Assembly (NCBI RefSeq): GCF_040807025.1 | Contig: NC_090942.1 | Coordinates: forward strand, 41,184,911 to 41,248,910 | Reading direction: 5' to 3' | Length of the DNA: 64,000 nt | DNA from: Struthio camelus | Lineage: Eukaryota; Chordata; Aves; Struthioniformes; Struthionidae | In this document: piece after piece, positions 1 to 15,000 of the stretch | How positions within the stretch are numbered: the first letter of the stretch is position 1 | Layout: every line of letters begins with the position of its first letter | Translations under genes and position numbers: made by a program | The notes under the pieces: model-generated | What the model was told of the DNA's origin: nothing | Database searches by the model: none | The model's input: only the letters and a program-made list of their open reading frames with translations

Positions 1-3000
1 AATCAACTTATTTTCATGCACCGCAAAGTGGTTTACATTATCCCACGTACATAACCAGTTACTATAGCTTAGCTGAAGGGTGGTAACTTCCACAGCCATT
101 ACTTATACTCGAGCCTTCATAAGCGAAACAGTGCTTCGGTGGGATATTCTTTATCTTCTATGCCTTTAGTGACTCTTATAATAAATACAATTTAGAATAA
201 GTCTGTTGCATAGCTGTGAACTGACATTAATTCTGCCAGATGGGACTAAACTAAAAACTCAAAGCTTTTGTGTCCTTTACCTGTTCTTCCTTCAGCATTT
301 GCTGTATTGGTCAGGTCACCACTGTGAGTCACCACAACCAGGGTGTATTTTCTGCCAGGAACAAGCTCCTGGAAATGCCACTCTTTCAGGTCTTTCCTAT
401 GCCATGTTTCTTTCTGTGTCCCATTTGGGTTATAAAGATTCAGCTCGTAGAAGTCGACATCTCCTGCTGCTGGATCCCAGGTGAACCACAGACTGTCTGT
501 CATATTTCTGTTGGATGCCTTGAGACCAACAACTGGGGCTGGTACTGAAAGAAAGGGGATAGATATTACTTTATGTAGAACATCCTTAGGGTGAGGAGGA
601 GCAATGAGGTCAAGCAAACCTTATGTTTATCTCATAATGGCAACCATGTAATATTCTAGACAGACACCGCAGCTGGTGAAAAAGCCATCAGAAAGTACAT
701 TTACATTTCAATAGTTTTGATTCTTAATCTGAACTGCCATTGTCCCAAAAAAGAAGTTGAAATGTTGATAATGGATAGTTTTGTAAATGCTAAGCAGCTT
801 TTTCCCACTCAGTTCCTGGAAACATCCAGTCCTGAGGTGACTGAAGAAAGTGTACCGCCATCCGGAGACAGTGGTACACAGTGGGTTACTATACAGTGGC
901 CTCAGAGGATAAAGGGTTGCACAGAGTGTCAGAGATGCTTAGGGAACTCTGCTTCCCACGTGTGGCTGAATAAATACAGAGGAGCAGCCAGAGCTCACCA
1001 CAGGAAAAAAAGTGTTACTTCACTACCCCATTAATCCTATTTGCTTTGCCTTTTTGTCTCATATGCTCATAGACTAACACTGCTAATAGGATGGGAGACA
1101 GCCATTTTCCTTTAAGGCTTACACAGCGTACGTTGGTATGCTCTTCCCCTGATCTGAGCACCTGAGGACTTTGCTAAAAGGCAGATAATAAACTTCTCTG
1201 CTTCATTTTCCCCCTTGTAACTACATCATTCAGGATTTACCTTCTCCTTCATTTAATGCTTTTCATGTAAAAAGAGCCAATTTTGATACTTCTAACAGTC
1301 GTTCTAATCTAGCATGAACATCTGACTCGGACTAGCTCACTGGTATCTCCCATGAACATCACACTGGAGATAGATGTTCTTGCCTGTTCTTCCAAAGACA
1401 GATGACTCGTTCGTGAGGTCTCCACTGTGGGTAACAATCACCATTCGATACATCCTGCCTTGCCGCAGGTTCTGGAACGAACATTGCTGCAGGTGCTGTT
1501 CGCCTGAAATCCTGTCATGAAGGGATTTGTCTGGGTTGTATAGGAAGATGTCATACGAATCAAGCTCGCCCTGTGAGGTGGTCCAGCTGAAGGACAGTTG
1601 GCCAGTGGTGCTCTCTGTGACCTTCAGATTTGTGACAGCTGCTGGAACTGGAAAGAAGGATAAACACAAGAGTAAATATCACTAGGCACTAAGCTGAATC
1701 TTTACTAAAGCAAGAACTCATTATCGGAATACATTTCTATTAAGCCGCAAGCAGCTAAGTAATGGCAACGGCAACTTTCAGAAGCAAGAGAAAAGCATTT
1801 ATGGAGGTGCCACTGAGTCTCTTCAAGATGTTTGTATTTCCCAATAGGCCCAGTTCTGCAGTCTGTGCTCACACAGAACTCTCCATTAACTTCTACAAGA
1901 AGTTTGGCTTGAGTAAAGACTGCAAGACTTAGATCAAAGCTTAGACCTGTATATTCATGTCAAATCCTGGGCTAAGAGCCTTTAGACTGTGTAAATTAAA
2001 AGCTTGATAACAATAAAGAATTCAGGTGGTTCCATAATGGACAGACTGAGGGAAGCACTCAGCACTTTGGTTTAATGTCTTTGTTATAAACTATGACCAC
2101 ATTATTGTGCTAAGTATTTGCACTTTCATATATCAAGCACGTATCAGGAAAAAGGATGCATAAATATCTGGAATCTGCTCTTACTGGAAGCTTTCCAGTA
2201 GCAAGATATACAGATGATTCATGCATTTAATGATATCTGACTGAGGAAAATATAAATAAACGGAGATGTTCTAATTACCTGTTCGACCAACAGTTTCTGC
2301 TCGTTTACTGAAGAGCCCGCCACTGACTGTCAAAACTTGTATTTTATACTTCTTGCCAGCTAATAAATCTTCAAATTTGTGCTGTTTGGCAGTAGCTGGC
2401 TCTGATTTGTTGCTCAGGAGGACTCCTTGCTCATTCAAGAGCAGAATGTCATATCTTTCAGCTACACCAGGAGCTTTCTGCCACGTTACTAACAAGGAAT
2501 GACTGCTGTAAGCATGATCGGCAAACAATTCCTGGACAGAGGCAGGAACTGGAAGCAATAATTAAAGACAGGACATTACCCGGTGAAACATGGACCACTC
2601 AAAACACAATTATGAGTACAGTAATTAACTGAGGATCTCTTTATAAATATTTATGTGCATTTGTGGGAATAGGGATGTCTGCGCATGTGTTTGCATGTGC
2701 AAATAATTCCTATACATAAAATACAGTCAGATGAAGTTACAGAGTATCACGGACAGCAGAAGTGGAAACGGAGAGGCAAGAGATATATTTAAATTACCAT
2801 GAAAAGAAGGAGCTAGATAGAAAGTGGGATGAATTGGCAAACATATTAAAAAAGGCATATGAAAAGAACTGGAAAATAAAAAAGTTACAAATTAGTGCAA
2901 AATACGAGTAAATAGAACAGAATAGACAATGTGACCTAGAAGGTGCTGCACAAAAGTCAACACCACAGCAAACAAATGCCAGGTAAAAAAGAGAGGGGAA

Positions 3001-6000
3001 GGACTGAAAACAAACTGTAGCACTGTGTATGTGTTACACACATATATGTTGATACACAGTATTTTGGGGCGTTTCATAAGAAGCTTTGAATATGCAATGG
3101 GCTCTGCTGGCATGCAGTATTTGACCGCATGGACTCCTGTAGATCTGTGTGTCAGATGGATACAGGCCAGGGCTGGGTAGGCCTGGATTGCATTAATCCC
3201 ACAAAGGCACACTTTGGTCCGGAGAACTGAATCCTGCACACATTTACCAAGGTAAAGCTCCTCATGTGACAAGTCTCACTAGTACCAATGGAGCCATACT
3301 TAAGCATTTACAAGAGTGAGGACCCATGCTCTTTGTGATAAAAAAAAAAAAAAAAAAAGCACATCTTCTCATAGGTCTGGGTCTCCCTACACCCACTGGT
3401 AGGTTACATAAACAGGCAGCGTGTAACTTATTAAATAAAGACTCTGGTTCTGGGAAGTCATAACGCAACTTGTTCCTTGTCTCAAAAGAAACGTACTTGT
3501 TCTCCCAAAAGCTGCTAAGCTGTTGTGCAGGGTGCCACTGTTAGATTGCACCACCACCCGGTACTGCTCCCCAGCTTCCAGCTTGTGAAACATGAGCTCA
3601 GAGACATGCTTGGAGACACTCTGGGAATCAAGCTGATGGTTTTGCTGAAATATAGTCACTGTGTAGGAATCGACGTCTCCACCTCCAGGAGTCCAGCTCA
3701 CTTTCAGGCTGTTTGTCATGCCATTGTGTGAAACGTGAATGTTTCTGACTGCACTTGGAACTGGAAGGAAAAGGAACACAAAGGCACCTGCTCACAAATT
3801 TCCTGTTTGATTCAAACTTTTTAATTCCTACTGTTTTTTTATGGCTAAAGCAAATGATTCAAAGGACGAAGAGCATTTGCAGGTATACATAATTTCACTC
3901 GTATGGGTAAACACAATAACACTGCAGACATTTTTGCAGGATTGTGCCATTTTAGAAAAGCAATTCCATGCCTTTACAGGAACAACAGCAAAAAAATGTA
4001 AGTTACAGGAAGATATAAACCTTTTTCTTTATCTGGATAACCTCTCTCTTCCTCATACGATGTTTTAGAAACATCTCAGAAAATCTAAGGTTTTTTCTGC
4101 ACAGTTAGTTAGCCATTTTGCACTTACAATCTAGCCTATTCATTTAAAGTGGGCAAACAGAGGAAGAAAATAACTTAAGCGATTTAGCCAGAGATCCTAA
4201 GTAAACAACTGGCATGCATGCCAATAACAGAAACCTGAACATTGGCATCTCAATACCCTTTCCACGTAACAAATCAGATTATCTGCCAACAATCAAATAG
4301 TGGTGACTCTGACATTTGTTTATTAAGGGAAGATCAAGTTAGCTGAAGTACTAGTATGGTTTTCAATGAGATCTGCTGTTTTTGTGCCAGGGTTACAGCA
4401 GCTCAAATAAGAACACAGTTCAGCCCTGATTTTCTGCTCCTCATTCTTTCCTCTAGAAAAGCTTCAACGCATGCTTTAAATACCATGTTATTTCTTACCT
4501 GTTAGGCCTTCTATGAAAGTAGCACGCTGCGCATCTCCACTGATTGTCAAGACAAGAATTTTGTATAGACGTCCTGGAGTCAGAGCTGTGAACTTATACT
4601 TCTCAATGGTATTTCCAAGGAAAATGGGTGGGAAGATCTTCATATCATTGAAGAGCAGCTGAATCTCATATTTATCAACGTCCCCTTCAGCCTTTAACCA
4701 AGTTACCTGCAGATCCTCTGTGCTCCTGTTACTAAGAGTCAGTTCCTTTACTGACTCTGGCACTGAGGAGGAGGAAAGATGGGAAATTTCTCAGTACTTA
4801 TTACCATTATGCAGATCACAGCCAAAAAATAACAGCTCTGAGACCGTGCTCCTGAGCTAAAACTTTGCATTCAGTTCCTCAGGAAAGGCAATAGATTGCA
4901 CTTAATTGTAAAGGTGGCTTTTTTGTTGTTTGTACCATACCTAATACTGGAAGGCCCTATTCCAGGACAGGGAGTCCACAAACTATCAGTGTAAAAATAA
5001 TAAACAAATAATAACGGAGCCTGCAGGGAGCTTGCAAAGCCAACAAAAACAGGGTAGGGTCTATCTGTACAGTGAAAACGGTGCAAAGAGACCTGAGCTA
5101 GCAGAGACCTGGGACAAGCCGTCTGTGTTATGCAGCACCACACTACACAGTTTCCAACTCCTGCCAGATGCAGGTCAGCTGTTTTTGCCCAGCACTGCAT
5201 CTGTGTTAATAAACTCAGTTTCTTAGCATGGCTCATTAGCTTGAATGTAATGCTAGGTCAAGACAGGCAGACGGCATGCAGATCCCTGCTGGCTCACACC
5301 CAGTCATCCTACAGCTCCTGCCCTGTGCTCTCCAACAGCTCCAGTTCCTAGAGCAAAGTGAATTCTTTGGGTAGAGTGAGGTCTAGTTTGTCTCCTCCCT
5401 ATATGCATCCACAACCAGAAAAAAAAGTCTTGTACGTTTTGGCCTAGCTCAAGCACAAATAATAGGCTGATGTGGAAATCTGCACAACTCTGGCTTTCAG
5501 TCTTCCAAGCCTTCAGACTTAAGAGTTCCAAGTTCGTAACACAGGTCTCTCTTTTCACTTTCTACCTTTCGTTAACTTAAATATCAGTCACAAACTAAGT
5601 ACTGCTTTCCATTTTTAGAATGACAGCCATTTGAACAGTCACACTCTCGGCGTTCAATGTTAAAATAACACAAGATTTTTGAGCCCAGGTATGGTAAACA
5701 GAAAAATATGCTCTCTACCTAGAGTGCCTCAGGATGTTTCTAGGGTATTTACTTACTTGTTCTGCCGTAGACCCTCGCACTAGTTTCATATTTCCCACTC
5801 CTAGTGCTGACAGTGACACTGTACTGCCTCCCTGGGACCAGATTAGTGAACACACATTCATTTTCGTCCTTAGGGACACTTTTTGTTTGGATGAAGTCAT
5901 TGTTGTTCTTGATGATCACTTCATAATTATCAAAATCTCCAGAGGCGTGTAACCACGACACCTTTAAGTAGTCACTTCTTGCGGAATTGCTGACAGTAAG

Positions 6001-9000
6001 TCCCTGAACACTTGAAGGGACTGAAAGGAAAAACACAATTAAAGATTCAGAAATCAATAACTTACAGAAGTAACAGGAATTGCTGTAGGGCATTGTACTT
6101 GTGGTCCTTACCAGATATTTCTGAGGAAGCTGCAAAAAGCCCCCAACACGGATTTAAGCAATAGCCTCCCCTCTAAAATAGTAACTTTACAGTTTCCATT
6201 AGAGACTGGTTTATGTCATATAACACAACCATCTCCTGGATTTTCTCTTATATCGGAAGGAGTCTAGAAATGCACAGTCTTGATATTCTTTGTCATTTTA
6301 AAGCCCATTATCATGTTTTTTTTTTTTATTTTGCTAGTTTACCAAGCGTAAAGTCTCAATCTTTTCAATCGTGCAGGAAGTTTCTGAAAGCTTTTCCTCA
6401 TTACTGCCACCCTTCTCTGAAATGTCTCTATTCCTGCTATTGTCTCCTTGAATCCAGCATGACCAAAAGCAAAAGACATGGGTGTTACTCATTTATATGG
6501 CAGCTTACTACTTTCAGTAGCTAGTTCCTCTTCCATTCTTTCAGTGTCTGAATAACTTTTTGGGGGGGGATGTTCTGCAGGATACATGTGAGGGGCCAGA
6601 GGGGCTAAGAGCAGGAAAACGCATTTGAGTCAAAATGGACATCTGCTTTCTACTCAGTCAGAGGGATTCACACACTTCTATTAGGTTTTTCTCTTTCACA
6701 AAACAAAAAAATCCTTACACTCTTGTTAATTTTAGGCTCAAAAGCTTTGCTGAGGTGCGCAAGCTATTTTCTTTGGGCAGGCCAACAGACTTATTGTCTT
6801 TAGTCCCAGTGCTTTTCTTTATGACACTGTGACACTTCAGCTTTGTGAGGCCTTGCCACTGAGATTTTGCTATCAGCTTCAATGGAGAAGGATCAGGACA
6901 GCTGACTTTTATTCATGCTAAGGTCATTTAGTATGACATAAAGCAGCAGTAGGGGCATAAGAATAAGACCAAGTTTGTAAGGCTGTAGTTTTCAACCTCC
7001 AGTCTCCCATCCCAGTTTTGACTAGATATTCACCAACTGTTGGTAACAGCTGGCCAAAGGGGTTATGGTTATGGGGTCCACTCGGAAGCTCTCTTTACCT
7101 GTTCGTTCCTGGCTGAAGGAATAATTCTCATACTTGCCGCTCTTCGTGGTTATCATCACATTGTAAAGCGTCCCAGGAGTAAGGCTGCTGAAGGAGCATT
7201 CACTGAAGGATTTGGAAATGGTGAGAGTCTGAATAATCTGGCCATCGTGAGAGAGTGTTACCAAATAACTGTCTACGTCTCCAGAAGCCGGCAGCCAAGA
7301 AACACTGAGGTAGTCACTGCGACCTGAGTTATTTACTGTTACTCCAGTCACGCTGGAAGGAACTGTGCAACAAAGAGGAAAAACCAGAAGAGCTTTTACT
7401 AGCCAAATCCTATTGTGGTGAGAATGCCTGGAATGCGACCCTGCAAAATAAACAGGCCTCCACTCGGACAACTCGGAAGCTCTGCACTGACTCCCACGGA
7501 GCAGCAGTCACCTGCTTTTTTTGAGTACAGTGAGGGAAGCTGTTGTCTTTGGTGGCACGATCCCAGCACTTCTAAAATCCCAGAAGATGAGCCGTCCTCG
7601 CAACTTGCCATTCATCACTGATAGTAATAACCGCAGGTGCTTGTATGGAGCTGAGGCCCACGCTAGGATGTATTCCATTTACAATGAATTCTCTGACGCC
7701 TAGTGGCCAAAACAGGAATGCAATTTGTTTTTCAAGCCAACAAGGCGAGCTTGCTGGCTGCACATGGCCAGAGCTGCCATCAGTCTGTCTCAGGTACAAG
7801 ACTATCAGGGGTATTACAGCGTGAGACGATAATTATAATGAATTATAATGAACTGCCACATTTTCACTGGACTCTGATGTCCTAAACTGACTTACCTCAG
7901 TAGAGGAGCTGGCCATCAACTGTCAGAGTCAATAATATTTGAAGATTTTACAAAATATTTCTATGTATTTTAAGCCTTTTAGTGTTATTCTTCCCCAATT
8001 AGTTTTCACTTTTCTTTTAATTGGAAAATAATTGTTTTCAAGGAGAATGTTAGAGGAAAATGCAGAATGCCTGGCTTTTGCCAAATTCACATAAAAAGTA
8101 AAAGTTTGTCAATTTTCCCCTGTATCTCAAAATCCAGAAGACTTACATTTCACGGCTCATGAAACTTTCAGAATTTAAGGCAATAGTAAATACTATGCTA
8201 TACAGGTTATGAGGGCCTCATAAGGAATAATTTTTCCTTATGAACACTATTTAACGTTCAGCAGGAGTAAAAGAATGAGTCATGAGAGACTGAGACCCAA
8301 ATTCATTCCACCACCTTGAGGCAACCAATTTGCACGCTTAAGTGAGGAGTAATTACCTTACACCCCACATTGCCATCTAGTCAATTAAATAAGAAAGGTC
8401 CTTCCAAGGAGTGATCCGCTCACTTCAGCCGTATGTCAATCTCAGTGCATTTTTTTGTCTTGGCAACATAGTGATCAGGTTTCTGCTGTAGATGAGCAGT
8501 TAGCTCCCTTATGTTACTTAACATGAATCTGGACCCATTACGTGCCTGAGGTCACACAGGAGGTGTATGGCTGAAACCCCTGTATTTCTGAACTCTCAGC
8601 CCAGTGGCTTAACTGCAAGACCATTCTCTTTAATGAATTCAGCTTCTACGAGTATACAAAAGATGTGCTGGAGCATTTCTTGCTTACCTGTCCTCTCCTC
8701 TGCAATTGTTTGCCTGGAAGATATCCCCCCACTGATAGTGGTAACAACCACCGAATAGAGTCCTCCAGGTTTCAGGGGATGGAAGTGGTATCTGTTAGTT
8801 TCACTGGGAACTGTCTCATTTTTAATGACAATGTTCTCATGAATCAATAGTACTTGGTACGAATCTACATCTCCCAGCGCTCTTGTCCAGTTGGTAAACA
8901 AGCTGTTGGTTGATCCTTGACTTTCCACGATCAGACCAGTCACTTGGGCTGGCACTGCAATGCAAAATGTCATGCTGTTACTGAGGAGAAGCAAAATAAA

Positions 9001-12000
9001 ACACAACAAAATCCCCCAAATAACCCGAGTTTAGTCACACGGAGGAAGTGCATCAAAAGAACATTACAATTTACAGCCAGACTCAACAGGACTAAAAATA
9101 ATCTAACTGTGGACTACTTCCTGTCTGATGGGATGTGGACTATGGGAAACTATCTACAGCACAGAAAGATCTTTTGGGCTTCAGCATAGCTTTTCTTGGT
9201 TAGACCAAAATGATTCAAGATTGGAGAACTGGAAGAGACTGAATTTTATAAATGCCATTAAACAAAAGCAAACAACTTAGGAAATCACTTGTTTTTGTGA
9301 TGACTACTTTATATACAGACTGGTTCTTTCATTCTCCTTTTCCTCTCCTATTGTCCAGCTCTCATTCCTATTAAATTGAGAATCAGTTCCATGAATATCT
9401 CAGACGTAGTCATCTGTACCTCAGAGAAGCTTCAGGTTCTTTCATTTTTGTGGTAACTGAGATGGATGTCTTTGGTTTCACTTTTTATTTTTACATCAGA
9501 AGATTGTCAGGATACTACCTTTTCTATCATCAAAAGATGAAATAATTGTTTAACAACAATAGCACTTATCGAAGTAGGAGCTGGTGAACTTAGCCAGACC
9601 AAAAAGAAGAAAAAAGGAACAGAATATTTAGCACAAATTTTCCCAAAGTTCTTTTGTCTTTTTTTTTTTTTAACTTGACAATATCTGGTCAGAGCAAGGC
9701 AATACAGTTACTTCTTCCTAAGTATATATCCACCTACATGACAAAGCACATCTGAAATTAAAAAAAAGCCCTTTAACTGTGGGATGCATTTAAGACCTAT
9801 TTCTGTCACATTTAGAACAGTATTTTGCAAGCAGAGTAGGTTTTTCTATTGAGAAGACCCAGAGGTCTGGCATGGTTATTATGACCTATGCTCCAAATTC
9901 ATAGGTGTTCATTAATCACCACTTCAAGCGTAATGCTGACACGTTATCCCTACCTGATTTGCTTTATAGCGTTGATTCATATTAGTGAATTGGGACACAG
10001 TGACCTTTATGCCAGAATAGGCCTCCTGAAGGGGTGTAAGGAAGAAGGAAGTGACATCTCAGCTATCTAATCACCACGTATCAGAGAAACGAAAGTTTAA
10101 GTCCAACTTTTCAGGCCTTGGAAGGAGTTAAAACACTGTAGTAAGGGACACTATCAAGCCATAGGCATGATTAGATTCATGCACTAGCAGCTTATTTCTT
10201 CCTGTGCTGTGCCAGACCAGAGCTACGTTTTAGGACTGCTTGCATAGAAGAACGCACAAGCAGAGCAAAGGAACACACATGGTTTAAAACTTGCACATGT
10301 GCACAACATTAGTACCCTGCAGGGGGTGGGAATGGGACTTTCCTTGTGTCACAGTCCTCATCCTGAGTAACAGATACAGATTTTGGAATGAGAAGAACAG
10401 AAAGACTCAAAATACATTTTCAAGGTCACATATGTTTTGTGTCTGTCAACCTTGGAATGTTCCCTCTAAAGCAACATTTTCCTGTTCCTTTTTTTTTTTT
10501 TCCAGATGATGCATGCTTTGAATCAAGGAAGTGACCTTCCCTAAGATATTGCAGTGAAAATTGTTCTTCTTATATGGAATCTTGTGCTAATGTAGATTGA
10601 TCAGCTGTGACATCATATTTCAGAAAACAGTTTTGCCAAGAATTACATATCCATTTCCCCAAACCTTTAAATAAACACTGCAAGACATCAGAGAGAGTTA
10701 GAAGTGAGAGACTCAGAAACAACTTTTTCTGCTGAGGAAATAAAGGTAAATTCAAAGCTTTTGATACTTGGACACTGAGTTCGTTTAGTTCACTATGAAA
10801 CAAACTAAGCTGTTGCTATTTAAAAGAAGTAAAGATGAAAATAGATTGACGGTATGGCACCTGTTCTTCCTTCCACTGAAGTCCAGTTGCTTAAAATCCC
10901 GCTAATGGTAGTAACTGTAGCTGTATATTTCCTTCCAGGTACCAAGTCAGTGAAAGTGAATTCCTTAGCTTCTTTTGCAAGCCCTTTTTTAATGACAGTA
11001 AGGTCCCTGTCTCCCAGTGAAACGACATAGCTGTCCCATTCTGCAACAGGGGTCATCCACATGATGCTAAGTGAGGATTCATTGGCATGCTTCACACGGA
11101 GCTGGAGAACAGGCTCTGGAGCTGCAGAAGTGCACAAATATCACAACGAGAACAGAAATTTGTAGTGAACATACATATTGTAACTCCAGCTGCTATAAGG
11201 AATTAAGCTCTAAGCGTGACAGCACTAGAATACTTGTAGTGACAAGAAGATTCTTTACCTTTGTCTAGGAAGCAAACCTTACAAATATAATATTTGTGCT
11301 TTTCTTCCAATAAAGGGGTTGTGGCAGTAGACTTCAGTAATGCTTTATGGCTGTAATATTTAGATTTAAACTTACACCAGGGTATACATTTTTGGATGAA
11401 TGGAAATTCAGTGAAGTCAGCAAGCCTCCTCTTGAACTGTGGGTGCTACACAGATATATAAAGCATTCATACCAGAAGATATACCTAGGCCCATTTAGCT
11501 GTGACCAAAAATCATGTAAATAATTGGGTTGGAGTGACATTCTGATTTTGCTGTGGTTTATAACTTACTGAAGTTGAGGGTTACTCCGAATTTACAGTGG
11601 TATAAAGGAAAGTATTTGGCCTTGCATCCATGAATTGCTGTGTGTTTGCATGTGTACACACGCCTGCACATGCACAGAGGAGGATACAAGGCATTTGTCA
11701 GTAAAGGTGGTCTTTTTGTCTCTTACTTTGAATTCGTATCACTGAAATACAACTCATTTTCCAAGACTGCGGGCTTACATGGGAGAAAATTAAATAAGAA
11801 TAGGCCCTAATACCTACGCTTCATAACATGTACATTATGTACTTGACTGTGGGGTCAAACATAGCTGTGAAACAGCCACTGGTGCAAATTATTTATTGGA
11901 CTGTGTCCTAATCTCTTAGCTGTGCCAACAAAACGTAACACCAGGAACTGAAATAAAATTATTCTGGATGTATATCAGAATACGTGAGATCAGAACTTTG

Positions 12001-15000
12001 CTTCCTCTGATAATGTTGGCTAGAAAAGTTAGCGGATGCTTCAGTTCTGTCACTTCTACTGGTCTTGCCATTGTGCAAAAATCAACAAAACGAAAATCCT
12101 CAAGGAGTGAAAGGTAAGGGTGTAGCAGGAAAGGAAGGCAACAGGAAGGATGAGAACAACACAGGGCCCCCCTACCTTATCTCACATTCTCCTGTGAGAA
12201 AAAGCTCAGGCTTTGCTTGATACTCTCCTCCAAGTCTTCTTGTTCTCTGAATTGCACTCATTTTGCATTCACAGAGCAGAATCATTAACAACTATATTGC
12301 AATTATTTTTTTAGTTTGAAGCAATCAATCAGATGTGGATTTGACTTACTCTAACATACTCCGAAAGAATTCCACTAATGTCACTGTAGTGCATATGGAT
12401 TTTCTTTGGAAAGGCTGACTTGAACAGACTCATCACATTTGCTTTCTGGAGCAGAGGAGCTAGAATTGGGATTTTATGGAAGAGCAACACTAATAGACCT
12501 CAGCCAACTTTTGCTAACACTGGTGATACTACTTAGTTATGAAGGCTGGTAGGAAAACCAGCTTGCCACTGTACATACTGATGAGCAATACAGGAAGCTT
12601 GATACTGCTCTCTCTAGAGTGTACTTATATAGTGCACCTGCAACCAGCTACAACATGTAGCAATGAAATGTTTTAAGTGCCTTGGTTATGACAGAATGGT
12701 GATACGATTCCCCAAACTTTTACTAACAGTATATTTACTGTGATAATAACTGCTCCAAGTTTTCACAGAATTGCTAAAAAATACTTATTTCTATTGCTTA
12801 CAAGGGAGCTCTTTTTCAGTGCATTAATAGTGAAATTCATTTGTAGATATCCAAAAACTATTTCTTTCTGATTGACCATAGAGCCTCACGGAACAGTCTA
12901 CAGTTGCATGTTTCCCAGATGAGCGTGCTGACCTGTTCTCCCCGTGCAGTGAGTCCTGCTCTGCAGATTGCCACTCTCCACAATGAGCTCCACGTTGTAC
13001 TGCCTCCCCGGGATGAGGCCCACGTCCTGGATGAGGTACTCCTTCGCGTCCTTCTCTATGGTGGTGTTGAGCACCACGGTGGAGTGGTTCCACAGGAGCA
13101 GGCGGTACCTCTCCCAGTCTCCCGCAGGGGGCAGCCAGTTCACCCGCAGAGACCTCAGCCAGCCACCACCACTGGCGCTCAGCTCAGAAACTTTCTGGGG
13201 AACTGAAATACAGAGATTAAGAGAGTAATTTTGAAGTAGGGAATCTCTGGCAAGAAATTACTGAACACTGGTGAAATTCAGCTCACAGCATAGCTATTGT
13301 AGGAATACTTAGATCAATTACAACAACATGAGGTATCTTGTGACATGGGAGAGCATTCATTTTAAAGATTATTTTTACTCTTCCCCACATAAACCACTCA
13401 CTTTTTCACTGTTTTTTTACTGACATCAGAAATGGAGAACCCTTCATAGCTAGGGAAAATCTCCCACATGCATCTCGAGAATGAATCTTGCAGTGTTTTC
13501 AGTTAGCTTCCCAGTTGTTTCCTGGAGTTGATTAAGTTCACTTGGAACTTGTCAATCAATTTTTCGAAGCTAAGGCCAAAGCTTCAACCACTATGGGCCA
13601 AATTCTGGTGTCAACAACAGAAACACAATGGCTTCTTCCACAACAGGCTTGTGTGTCCTAGTCCTTCCCACTTGTAAGGCACCAAGGTTCAAACCTCAGT
13701 TCATTAAAGCTTCCACTCAGTCCTGTCCTCTGCTTGAGGGGTCCTGAATTTATGTGCTCGACCCTCCTACCCTACTAGGCTGTGGGCCACACTGGGATAG
13801 GGATCTGTCAGTTCTATGAAGGCTTTTCTGTTTTTCCCAGAATAATTAAACAGTAACCACACCAAGCGGGGAGGGGAAGACAGATGTACAGCATTAGGTG
13901 CCAGGATGCTCCCAGATCAGCATTACAGCCCTGACATCAGCAAGTATTAAATGTAAACTACAAGGCTAGAGTCATGCTGTCATGTTTTCTCTGGCTCAGT
14001 TAACATTTAATTACTCGGTACATAGCAAAGGATGGAGAGGTTTCAAACAGCACCACAAAATACTCAACAGCTTCACTTGCCACAGGCATAGCTGGATATC
14101 AAGGCTAGATCTCCCATATATGAACAAATATGGGAGATGGGTTTCAATAGCTGATCAAGTGGATAAAAGCACCCAGTGTCTTGTTTGGAAGTACTGATGT
14201 ACTCACATCATATCAGAAAAAAAGTTCAGCCTTGCCAGATTGACTGGACATCATTATGCCCTTATGATCCAAAGTTTCAGTCCCCGAGATGTCCAGCACT
14301 TGCCATCATGCTCCTCAGCAGGCTCTGCTGCCTTAGGCATCCCTCTCGGCACAGAGCAAAGTGGATTATACTCTCAGGCACCCAGCTCTCCCCATGAATG
14401 ACAGACAGATCCTAAGTGCCTCCTCAGCTCTTCAGTACCTAGACCTGGCAGCCTTGGTTTATAAATCTATCTTTAGGTCACACAGTACCTGCTGAGGTGA
14501 CCCTGCTATCAAAGTTCTTGGAAACTACGGAAAAGAAAAATCAAGGAAAGGAGCTGCACATGTTCAGCATCTTTGGAAATGGCACTTCTAGATCCCCAAC
14601 ACTGACTAGGTCACATGTTCAGATATGAATGGTTTGAGGGAGGGCCTCAAGCTCTCCCTTTAGAAGGAAATGGTAATCTTAAAGGGGTTTAAAGCTAGGC
14701 TAGACAAACAAAAATGCCATACTTTGACTAGTCTGGCTTTGTAAAGCTCTTTGAGTCTGTTAAGTACAGGTATCTTCCAGCCTTATCATTCTGCACTGAG
14801 AATGGGGTAGCAGCTAGCTATGTTAAGGATGTTTCTGCCTTTCATATGGGATGTTTAGCTGTAAATGATAAATATTCTATTAAGCAAATACTCTGCTTTC
14901 TCTCTCTCTCACACACACACACACTTTTATATTTGCTGGCTCTGAGTCTTATTATCAATGTCTGTATGTATTCTTCACCCACTTACAAATTTTTCCCATC

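Noticed and set aside
3340..3358. A-run as the tail of a processed pseudogene or SINE
   Set aside because: No gene-like or SINE-like body and no target-site duplication could be seen next to it. It is treated as a simple A tract.
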